Below are positions 33,864 to 44,900 of a DNA stretch of 64,000 nt, piece after piece. The stretch comes from Musa acuminata AAA Group (taxonomy: Eukaryota > Streptophyta > Magnoliopsida > Zingiberales > Musaceae), in contig NC_088330.1 of assembly GCF_036884655.1 (NCBI RefSeq), forward strand, positions 32,137,001 to 32,201,000. The letters are read 5' to 3'. The translations under genes were made by a program, and so were the position numbers. Every line of letters begins with the position of its first letter. Positions within the stretch are counted from its first letter, which is position 1. The notes beneath the pieces were generated by a model. That model did no database searches and had not been told where the DNA came from. It saw nothing but the letters and a program-made list of their open reading frames with translations.

Positions 33864-35340
33864 CAAATAGGTGATTCACTATTGTTGAGAAAAAATCAAA
33901 AATAGTGCATCCCATAGATGGACGACTCAAAATGTCATTAAATTTTTAGGAAACCTCTAACACTTATGGACATATGTCACTGGTTTTCTCTTTTTTAATT
34001 TTTTGTTAATATTCTTGTGGATTTTTAAGAATATAAACAATATGTCATTTTTAATTTTCTTCTTATTTTTGTATTATTGATAAATTATAATGCACCCATG
34101 CAATATTTTTTACATTTAAGCTTCTAAATAGGTCAACAATATACTAGAAAAATTAGATTAGAAATTTTTTTTAAAAGGTGATGCATTATTTTTTAGGAAA
34201 ATAATAAATAGTGCATTACTTAAATGTACTATTTAAAATGATCTAATTTTTTTAAAAATATTGAATAGGATATTTATGGAGATATGTCACTTTTTTTTTC
34301 TATATTAGAAATATTTTAGTAATTTTATGGATTTTTGAACATTGTGTCATTTCTTTAATTTTCCCTTTGTTTTTTTAATAAATTATAATGTAGGTATATA
34401 TATTTTTTTTCCACATTTGAGCTTCTAAATAGATAAACAATATACGTTGAAAATTTGCTCAAAAAAATCCTAATAGGTGATACACTATTTTTGGGGAAAA
34501 TAAAAAATAGTACATCAAATAGATGCACTATTTAAAATGATCTGAAAGTTTAAAAAAGTATTGAATAGAATATTTTTGGACATATATCACCAGTTTTCTA
34601 TTTTATTGAATTTTTAGTATTTTATAATTTTTTTAGCATCTAAATAGTGTATTTTTTATTTTCTCATTTTTTTATATTCTAACAAATTATAATGCATCCA
34701 TATAATGTTTTTTTTTAATTTGAGCTTTTAGATAGGTCAATAATATATGTAGAAAATCTGGTCTAGTAATTTTTTTTTCAAATAGATGATGCAATTTTTT
34801 TAGGAAAAATAAAAAATAGTGCATCACATAGATGTACTATTTAAAATTATCTCAATTTTTTTAAAAAAAATTGAATAGGCCACTTAGGGACATATATCAC
34901 TGATTTTCTATTTTTGAAATTTTGTGAGATTTTTTTTTTTTTAGCATCTGAACAATGTGTTTTTTTTTATTTTTTTGTAATGCTAATAAATTATAGTGTT
35001 TCCATGCAATATTTTTTTTTATATTTGAGCTTCTAAATATGTTAAGAATATATGTAGAAAGTTTGGAAAAAAAATCCTAATAGCTAATACACTATTTTGA
35101 GGACTAATAAAAATAGTGCATTGCATAAATACACTATTCAAAATGATTTGAAATTTTTAGGTAAGCTTCGAATCAAATACTTATGGATATATATGTCACT
35201 AATTTTCTATTTTAATTTTTTTGGTATTTTTATGAATTTTTAAGCATCGAAACAATGTGTCATTTTTTATTCTTTTTTTATTTATAATAAATTATAATAT
35301 ATCCATGCACTTTGAGAATCTAAATAAGTCAACAATATTA
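33330..35340. repeat. Diverged tandem satellite, ~300-bp monomer, 6-7 copies
   Basis: The word GAGCTTCTAAATAGGTCAAC, with variants, recurs at about 33451, 33748, 34111, 34411, 34716, 35021 and 35309. The spacings are close to 300 bases, except one lengthened by the TA microsatellite. Each unit follows the same order: AATAAATTATAATGCATCCA, the word above, a gap with TAATAGGTGATGCACTATT, the imperfect palindrome AAATAGTGCATC...GATGCACTATTT, a block like TATGGACATATATCACTG, then T-rich sequence. Units differ by many substitutions and small indels. There is no coding potential. Confidence 0.88.
33775..33857. repeat. (AT)n microsatellite within the satellite
   Basis: About 80 bases of perfect AT dinucleotides interrupt the second satellite monomer right after GGTCAACA, where the other monomers have only a short ATATAT. 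Confidence 0.95.
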
Positions 35341-36836
35341 AAATGACGCATCTTCACATATATTTTATATCACAAGAGAAGGAATTATCTTCTAAATGAG
35401 ATAGTAATTTTAATTTGACTATCGTCCTCAATAACAATAAGAATAATAATAAAAAAAATTAATATTATTAAGTTTTTATTTGGAAAGTTCTGATGAGAGA
35501 GAGACTCTCCTCCATTTTCTTTATGGATTTTTCTTATTTTGATATTATTTCTCTCAAACTTCCAACACTCTGGTAAAGATAATTACAATGTTCCTTGTGG
35601 TGCCTTTGAACCTCTATCCTTACTATCTCACTCTCCTTCTCCATCACCATATTATAATTCTCTGATTGAATAAATGAATTTTTTTTAATCGGATATATAA
35701 AATAATAAAATTAACAAGGAAACCTAAAAAAGCTACATGATATGGGAATCTCATACCACCATAATATAAGAGTTTTCCATTAATCAGATGTGACAGGGTC
35801 CATAATAATATTTTTATTTTGATTTCATATCTTTGTTACCTTAATTTTATTAACAAAGAACTGATTTGTTTTTTTTTTTAAAGCACAAAACGAACAACTT
35901 TGATAGATTGGTGGAATCATCCTTTGATTTGATGTGAGATGGTGAACGCCATCACATCGACGGGAGACAAGTATGCTCCCTACACGTGCAGTATTTAGTG
36001 GTGGGTGGGACCCATGAAATATTTCAATTGTTGAGTCCTATTTCAATCATTTTACTCCTTGTTGATCGGTAACCCCGTCTAATGTTTTTCTATCCGTTGT
36101 CATCCTATCGTAGTATTTCGATCCTTATACTTTTAAAAATTACATTGAGATATTATATTAATCATGTTGATTCAATAAATTTTTTTTATTTCTGACCCAA
36201 TATAAGGATTTCAATAATTTACTTTTGTAGATATAGAAACCCTAATATAATTCTTATAAGAGTATAGATCGAGAAGCTAAAGATAGTTAGAGGTAATATG
36301 TAATTAACCCTCCGCGAGATCTATCTCTTCGACACAACTCAACCCATGTTTATTTTTCATTTTCTTCCACACCTTTTTTTTTTTTTTTTTTTTCTATTAG
36401 ACCTCTAAAAGGGAAATGGATAAAAATTCATTTTGTCAGGAATACATGTAAGAAAAAGTCTAGTGGTAACCCACCATTAGCTAATTTAATTTTATTTAAT
36501 GATTTCATCATTATAAAAAGTTAAATATCATAATAATAGAAATATATATATCCTAATGAGACAGAATCTATAACTTATTATCCTTTTGCACAGCAGGAAA
36601 AGAGTCACTCATGTTGATAGAGAGATTCATTCTCCTATGTTTGAGGGTAACCTATGATTCATGGGAGTGTGGCACAAAGAGTTTGAGAATGCCAATCCAC
36701 CATACGCGGGGGCTCAAACAAAGCATGCAAGCCTCCACCATCAACGAACGAGCACAACCTATTGCCCTAACCGAAGACAATGCATCCTTTATTGATATAT
36801 AGATGTATGATAGTAGATGTATTCACGTACCGAAGC
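35341..36836. other. AT-rich spacer 3' of the Kunitz gene
   Basis: AT-rich sequence with homopolymer runs (for example a T run near 36370). The last ~250 bases are the likely 3' UTR of the Kunitz inhibitor gene. No supported gene or intact mobile element. Confidence 0.5.
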
Positions 36837-37439
36837 TCATGCCCTCTTGAACTCGAACGGGAATGGCGTGTCATCCCTGATACCGAGCCACTGTCTTCCA
36901 CCTTGTTCGTAGACACCCAGAGATCCACACACAGGTCTGCAATAATCACACACCGTCGGGCAAAACACCAGCTTATAGACTCCTTGGTAGCTCTCTATCT
37001 TGAACCAGTTGCTCAGCGTCTCTTTTCCCGGGTTCCCGGCAACTCCTCCGATCACCACGTAGTACCGCCCCTCCCCCTCGTCAAGCTCCAGCTTCCACAC
37101 CGTCGATTGCACGCATGTGGTGAACGCCGAGAAGATGACGTTCGTGTCCGTCGATAACTCCACGGTGTCGTCGCCGTCGTCTTCGGGCGAGAACTGCAGC
37201 GGCAGGCCGTTGTCGGCGGGCAAGCTCGCCAAGGCCACACTTCGAGGGCAGGAGCCGTTCCGGCCGGCTAGGGTTAGTCCGCCGCCGATGTCAGTGACGG
37301 CGGGCCGGATGTAGTAATCCACGCCGCGCTGTAGCACGTTGCCATCCGTGTCACGGACCGGCTCGTCCGCAGATGCCGGAAGTGCGAGGGCGGAGAAGAC
37401 AAGGAAGATAGCAGAGAGGACGAATCGAGTCGGCTTCAT
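36837..37439 (-). CDS. Kunitz (STI) / miraculin-like protease inhibitor
   Basis: An intronless gene for 200 residues. Residues 1-24 form a signal peptide ending PASA. The mature protein opens with the Kunitz STI signature PVRDTDGNVLQRGVDYYIRP. Six cysteines are visible: one in SCPRSV, one in TTCVQ and four in FCPTVCDYCRPVCGSLG, the pattern common in miraculin-like members. STVWKLE and GNPGKETLSNWFKIE match beta-trefoil strands of the family. Known role: secreted or vacuolar inhibitor of serine (sometimes cysteine or aspartic) proteases in defence or seed storage. The reactive-site loop lies near residue 65-70, where I read RSVALASLP. No clear Arg/Lys P1 is evident, so the target protease is uncertain. 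Confidence 0.93.
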   Translation of the reverse strand: MKPTRFVLSAIFLVFSALALPASADEPVRDTDGNVLQRGVDYYIRPAVTDIGGGLTLAGRNGSCPRSVALASLPADNGLPLQFSPEDDGDDTVELSTDTNVIFSAFTTCVQSTVWKLELDEGEGRYYVVIGGVAGNPGKETLSNWFKIESYQGVYKLVFCPTVCDYCRPVCGSLGVYEQGGRQWLGIRDDTPFPFEFKRA

Positions 37440-37487
37440 GGCTGATGGTGGCGGGAGAGATGAGAGGAAGCTGATCCATGCAGGCAG

Positions 37488-37495
37488 TATTTATA
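37488..37495 (-). promoter_or_regulatory. TATA box of the Kunitz gene
   Basis: The minus strand reads TATAAATA about 50 bases upstream of the Kunitz start codon. That position would give a very short leader, as is common for highly expressed inhibitor genes. Confidence 0.6.
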
Positions 37496-38931
37496 CTACG
37501 ATAAGTAGGTGTTAAAGGTGAGCAGAGTTCACAAGAAACCAGGATTCTGTAAACAACATTTTGTGTTCTAGAAAGCAAAATGCAAGTTGGACACCATCAG
37601 AGATTGCCGAATTGCAGGAAGCTGATGAAGAACACAGCTTTGAATTAGATGTAGATAGAAAAGTATTTGTCGTACTCACCAAGCAATCTATAACAAGAAC
37701 TTTATTAGACGTGGATTTTAAGCCAGGTGGAAGCTCATTACTTTATCCAAATATCATCATCCTTCTTTTCCATTACAGCGTTTGTGTTTCCACACTTAAT
37801 TGTCACTCTAATCACCATTGACGTATGTAAGACATGGTCGAAGAGCAGAGAGAGAAGGCTGTGAGAACCTTCATCACAAGATAAAAGTAGATGAAGAGGA
37901 GAACTAGTCATCTGTTGCTTCCAGAGGCACGTAACTGTGTGCTTAATTTATGGCTCATGCATGACTTTTGAAGGTTTACTGGTCAACTAAGTTGAATTCG
38001 ATCACTTATAGATTGGCCAGCTTCTATCCATGCTTATCCTCATCTACAATGCTATGATCAAAGAAGTCTGTTCACAGTTCTCTTCATTTGGTCTGCTGAG
38101 AACCACCGATCCACCAGCTGTCTTTATGGGAACCTATTTGATTGGTTTATTGAGCTTATGCTCAAATCTGAGGGTTTACTGATTACAGCTACATGTTGGA
38201 TATGGCCACATCCTTTCTTTCCAAGATTTGACTATCATCTTTTGTTTGCTTTAATTTATCCATGTACAGTGTGTTTGGTTTCTTGATTGGACACTTTTCT
38301 TTCATAAAACCCATTGGTCTTGAAGACTATTATCTTCTTGTGAGTTTTGGAACAGTTGTCGAACCTGCTTTGTTTTTGGTCCCAATGATTTATTGTCACA
38401 AAATTATCTGTTTCAATTGCCACAATGTGCCGTAATTTTCTTACACTACCTTTTGGTTTTATAGTTGAAGCTGTGAAATATGTTGCATGCTGTTGATTAT
38501 AATCTTTAGATGAGTGTGTGATTTGAACCATAATGTCATAAGACAAATAAACTGATCTTTGTCTGTGTAGACACCTCTCTAACATATCATCACCAAATGG
38601 AAGGAAGAAAACTACCACTACAATATCATAAGAATTGGTAGTAGTAGGCATTGTTGAGAGAGAGATAGTACATCATCTTTCAAGTGGAAAAATCTACAAA
38701 GCAGATGCTCAATACCAGTTGACACATCATATGTATATGACTCTACATGAACATGATGCTTTGTGACCATATACAACTGATACACCAAAGTACCTCAACG
38801 CTATTACCTTCTTTACCCGTCAGACTCTTTGTTACTGTGCAGGGATGCACAACAGAATTCTCTTCTTCCAACATAAATACAAAAATCACAAAGGCCAATG
38901 GAACAGCAAATATAATAAATTTTATCGCCTT
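37496..38931. other. Intergenic region between Kunitz and myosin genes
   Basis: This holds the Kunitz upstream sequence and, from about 38650, the probable myosin 3' UTR. Short open stretches such as 37561-37821 have no recognisable motif. No repeat with clear ends is seen. Confidence 0.5.
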
Positions 38932-41900
38932 TCAAATTATCCTGGCACTGTTCAATCTCACCCACCATTTCCTCTTCCCCTTGTCCGAACCCGCATCATC
39001 GGTGCCGAGCTTGTTTATGATCACCTTGGTCTCACGCAACCGAGAGCTGAAGTCCTTTTTCCACAGTTCAAAGTTCTGCTTCAGTCTCCTCAGCTCTTTG
39101 TCAGGATTCAGGCTGGCCTCCGACTGACCAGACTTCACCTCCACCAGAAACTTCGCATCATCAGCAAACACTTGCGTCCGCTGGTCGAATTCTTCCGCCA
39201 GGCGGCTGATAACGCTCAGCCCAGCACTCATTTCTCTGTCAAGCACTCGCGAAACCAATCGTGGCGTTCCATTCTCCTCCCGCCCTTTGGTCCTAACGTG
39301 TTCTGCGCTGCCCCAGCTATGGTCAACCGAGGCATCAGAACTCCGTTCAACATCATCGATAGCAAGGCTTTTCTTTGCGACGGAGAGGCTAGACTGCAAG
39401 GACATCATTTGCTTCTGCCACACTTCCTCCATAGACCTCATCTTCTGCTCGTACTCTGACCATCGGCTCTCGTACTGTTGGAGTCTCTGGTGGAGTATGT
39501 CATTTTCTTCTTCCTTATCTCTCAGAGCAGCCTCAGCTTTTAGGATCCTCCTTTGTAATTCTGCAAGGACAGTGGCCTTCACTGAAACCTGTTCTGATTC
39601 TCCACCCTGAAAATATATACAGATGTACCTTCAGAGAGCAGAACAACAAAACAGAACAACAGAAAAATCGAGTTGCTTATGAAAATTTTCAAGTATCATC
39701 TTGACAGGTACTTGAGAAATATAATGTCGAGGATGAACACGAAACAAACATGTCCTTGTATATTTAACCTCAAAGGACATAAATGAAAATTAAATAAACA
39801 TGAAAAAAAATATACTGCAGCACAACATGGAATTGCAACAGATAACTGCAAGTCATGCAGGTTCCGGTCTTCAGACCACCTCTATGGTCACATGGTGATT
39901 GTGTGGAGAACCAATGTGATCCACATTCTCCCAGTCATACCTTAACTGCGTCAAGCACATCATATATGAGGAAACAAAAATGTGTGCAATAATTTATATG
40001 TGTTGTGTTCAGGGTCTGCCGTACCGAGCTGTACCGCCCAGTACGGGCGGTACGTACCGGTCCGACAGATTGTCGGTACGTGGACCGCCTGTTACCGGTC
40101 CGAGTGCACTCGGCACACCTGAGTGTACTGCTCGGTACACCTGGGTGTACCACTCGGTATACCATACCGTACCATACCGAGCCCAGGTCGAAATATCGGT
40201 ACGGTACGGTATTGCGAACCTTGGTTGTGTTACAACATGACTCAGCAATTGGACAAATAGGTCATAATTTCATGCATCAAAATATCTGTGGCCCTCCACA
40301 AATGGCAAAACAACTGGAACTTAGAAGTTGATCCAAATGCACAACTTCTGATCAGAACTAATTTCTTATGGTTGACAAGATTGGTCATTTCTTTAAACTC
40401 TCTATGAAAAAAAAAAAACTAGTCATGTATTATATTCCAACCCTTTGGAAACCAGAGGCCTACAGTTGACAAATCTACTGGTGCTACTATTAATAATCTA
40501 AATAAACCTCCATCTAAATCGACAGTGTCGATAGGGATTCTTTCAGATAAATTTGATTCCAGTAATCAACTGGAGTATAAGAAAGGGCTTAATATTAGAA
40601 AAATGCAGTATAGATTGTTACGCTGGAGCAGAATTAAACAAGTGTCAGTGAATTACCTTTGTTACCCCAATATACTCGGTTGCATTGAGCAAAGCAATGT
40701 TTCCAGAACACCTCCTAACAAGCCACCCACGAATAACTGTTAAATAAATGTACGATCAGTACACAATAGAATATTCCAGAAACAAGAATTCCCAATCAAA
40801 CCCAAGATGTGAACAAATGTACCAGATTGGATTACTATCGAAGCATTACGGACACTGACAAAGTCTCTCCGAACAGATCTACATCTCATATTTCTCTGCA
40901 AAACAATTGCAGCTCTGTGCCTCTGAAGCAAAACTACGTATGTCTGTCTCGTCTTCTCACCCCGAATGACTATAAGATGATACAAAGACGTAATTGTCAG
41001 ATTTTATTGCTTGTTAACCCTATCAAAAATATCTTCACCAAGTTAAATATAACAGTCTAGTTTCTTGCAAGAAGAATCGCTCCTTATAATAAAAGGGAGA
41101 AGAAATTACATGATTGCAATGCAACAATTCCTTTTTTACGCTCTTTCACATAACGACGAGCTTGATGGCCTCTAAAACAGCTTTGAACCCTTAAAATGCC
41201 ATGAAGAGTACGATTTCTTGTATCTTCAAGTGCACCAATCTATGCACAATACCACAACAAGAAAGTCAAAAAGAAATGAACAGAATCTGTAGACAAAAAA
41301 AAGTTAAGCTTCATTTTTTTTCGCTTTTAATCAACATTAACTATAAATGTCCTGTATTCCTTCCATACAGGATTTGATATGAAGGGTGTTAAATTGCATG
41401 AAACTGACTAGTTCATAGTAAGTTTAGAATGGAAAATAGACAATAGAGAAGGGAAGGAACAAATTTTGGTACATGCCAAACCCGATAGAAAAGCAAAAGT
41501 AAATGTTTAAAACAGTTCAGAATAAAGGAACATTGAGTAGGATAAAATGAAACAAGCAATTTGCATCATTCAACTCCACACATATAAATCAAGGTTCACC
41601 ATACCGCGGCATACCAATCGGTACACACAGCACATATCAGTTCGACAAGAGACCGGTATGGGCGATACATACCAGTTTGTCGATACGCCCTATCATACCA
41701 TGTGTTAATACGTTGGTATGGTTAGGTACATACCATACCGATGGCCGATCAGTACACCAGTATAGATCGGTAAGACGAATCATGATATAAATATTAGGCT
41801 TTCCTCTCACCTGTCCAGTTCGGAAGAACAATTTTGTGTAACCCACTTGATACATCTCCGGAAGAATGTTAAACTGTTGAAGTATTGCAACTGAGACACT

Positions 41901-44900
41901 TAATGGATCTCGAGATGCAACATTCTCAAGAAGAAGAAAACCATACCTGATAGAGTTAAGAAGTTAAAATAATAAATAAATAAAAGGATCATGCAGCACA
42001 TGAAATGCAGAAAATGAAATATCGTTTTACCTCCTAGCAAATTTTTGGTGAGACATTCTCGTAGGATAACCAGATCTTGATATACGAACCACTTCTAGCA
42101 CTCCACAGCACCTAAGCTGCTGCAATACAAGTCCTTGTTCATATGTTTCAGGAAGTTGTGAGTTGTTTGGTTTAATGCAGCGTATGAAATGAGGTGTTGT
42201 ATTCCCAAGTCTTTGCATCAGTTGAAATAATTGCCCCTGAACAAAAAAGAGAAAAGAAGAATAATGTAGAGTAAAACAAAACCATCTGAAAGGAAAAATA
42301 TTAAAATACATCCATAAAAACAGAAGGCAAAAGAAAGTTCATTAAAAGACATATATAAAATGTTTATGGTAAAAGGGTGCAAAAATACATTCGAACTCAA
42401 CCACAAAACTTAGCACAATGATGTATCAAGAGAATATGTCATATTTCAGAAAATGGAATTTTAAAGATATTGCATCAATTATAAAGCCTTCAGAGGGACT
42501 TTAGAAAAGATGTCAACACATGGGGGAAATTTAGAAGAAAATTGCAAAAAATGTCTTGTCTGGAGCTATGCATAAAGCACGTGTCGCATGCACAAACCAT
42601 GATGCCTGACCACTACGTGCCAAATCGAGTCAGTGGGCCACAAAACGAAGCAATTAGCATGCCATTAGAGAAAGACCACTTACAATTATAGGCACAAGAC
42701 TCAAAAAGATAATCATAACTTAGAACCACTACTCAACCAACACCTGAGATAGTATGCTTCTATGCCAGATTAATGAAAAGAAAAAAAAATCCCAGTGTCT
42801 TCCTAGAAATAGCACCCTCAAAATCAACATGAAACTATGCTATTATCAAAAGAAGTCAAACAGGCTACTCTTAATTGGCAAGCCAAAGAAAGAGCTCCTC
42901 CATCAAAAGGTATATGATGTAACATTGTGTGAGACTTGATTGTTTCTTTTTGAAGGAGGAAACCTACGTTATGGCCTTTATCAGATCCACTTATTTAGGC
43001 ATCAGCCAACAAAAACAAAAATGACAGCAAGGGTGAAGCTTCATTGAGAAAGGTGGAACACATGACCACCCACAATGTCAATGATCTTCCACTACCCCTG
43101 AGGCCTGCATGCCATGGACCCAACCTCATGTGTAATGCTTATTTAGGCACCATCGTCTACTTGAATATCAATAAACCTTTTGCAGCTTTAGTCACCATTG
43201 CACCACCTGTGGGCCCCATCAGTGTTGATAAACAAGAACCAAACTTCACTCCTCAAGCTGATGAGCTGTGTTTCAGGTATAAGATCATAGAATCATGATC
43301 TCTTCTTTTCATGAAGAGTTGGAACAGAAAAAAAATAAAGAAATTTCTTGTTTCAGTCAAATTACACACAAAACATGTCAGAAAATTAAAAAAAAAAGAT
43401 CATGAGAGAGAATTTTTCAATAAAAAGATCAGGCTTTTGTATTCACTAGAAAAAAAGCTCTACCGTTTCCACGTGAAATACCCTTGCCAAGAGACTCAAT
43501 CCTTAATTTGTCTCATGCTGCTGCACTTCTGAATCACATATCCAATGTCCCTGACTTTGTCTCCAACTCAACACCTTTGTGTTTGTGTCTTCAACTCAGG
43601 ATCATAAACCTCACTATCACCTCATCTTCCTAGAATGAGTCTTCTTTCACAAACATATTTTCATAATTATTTATACATATTATATTTTATACCTTACAAT
43701 TAGTTTCAGAAGCACATTTCATATTAAAAACTTTAGGCCTTTATGTTAAATTATAATACTATAAACTAGTTGTTATTTATATATTAAGTCCAATTTAGAC
43801 TCAATCACTTAGTATCATTCAACAGGGTCATTGAAATCCCTGACTATCAACAGGAAAGATGTCTACCATTGATCCTTTTTCAAAAACAAATAAAAAATTT
43901 GGATGTATAGATTACAAGTTTGTATTACCAGTTTAAACATTTTGAAAGATAACTTTTGGCACCCTTGGCATGAAATTTTGGCTTTGGAACTGGATGACAA
44001 GAAGTTTCTAAAATGTTCCCAAGTTAGGCATGTAATGCTGCTTTAAATAGGATGCAATGATCATGTCTTACATACTATTCGACAGATTATGAATCCTTAA
44101 TGTGTTGAAGAATTAAAAAATTAAGATACATGATGAACAAGCTACAATTTTGTTTTAACAATATGTTTACAAGTCAAGATGGCAGGTTACTTTGATCTCC
44201 TGTGAAAGATTTGGATTCAAACTTGGTTCCTGAAATCTTAGTGGCAAGGTTAGTGTTCCTTAAGGTCAGTACCAGAACTAAATAATCTTAAATATCAGTC
44301 CTCATTATGTTAGAATTAAAAGCACATCTCACATAACGCATAAGAATCTGATAATAATTTAATGATAAAAAATTGGTTTAGAAAACCAAAATAATTAACA
44401 AAATGAATTTCAGCAAAAATTAGGGCTCTTCACAGTGCATTTAATTGCAAAAGAAGGTAGAACATCATCTTTAATGTAGCATAAAATGCAATAAAATGGA
44501 TCAAAATGGCCCCAAAAAACTATCATTTCTGGAGAGGGATCAAATCATCAAACAGATTAACATGCAAGTTCAAATTACAAAAAATTGCTCCAGATGATAT
44601 AATATAACCTCACTATTATTTCTACATGAAAAAGTTGCAGTCTGAGATCTGCCATTGTAAGAAAATTTGAAACTAGAAAAACATTATAAGCAGATATATT
44701 ATTTGGAGAGTAATTTCAAACAACCTAAGCAATAACAATAATTTCATCTCATTTAAAAGAAAAGGTTGGCCAAAGAGATTGGCTGAATAAGCGCCTTAGG
44801 TAGGTATTCAGAAGATGTTGCCTTTACTTATTTATGTTTGTCAGACATAATGTTCTCTTATTGTCAATGTGGAAGACACTATCCATATGGCAAACACCTA

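Noticed and set aside
43044..43532. Open frames of 73-84 codons in myosin intron 17
   Set aside because: No homology recognised; they sit inside an intron whose splice joins are secure.
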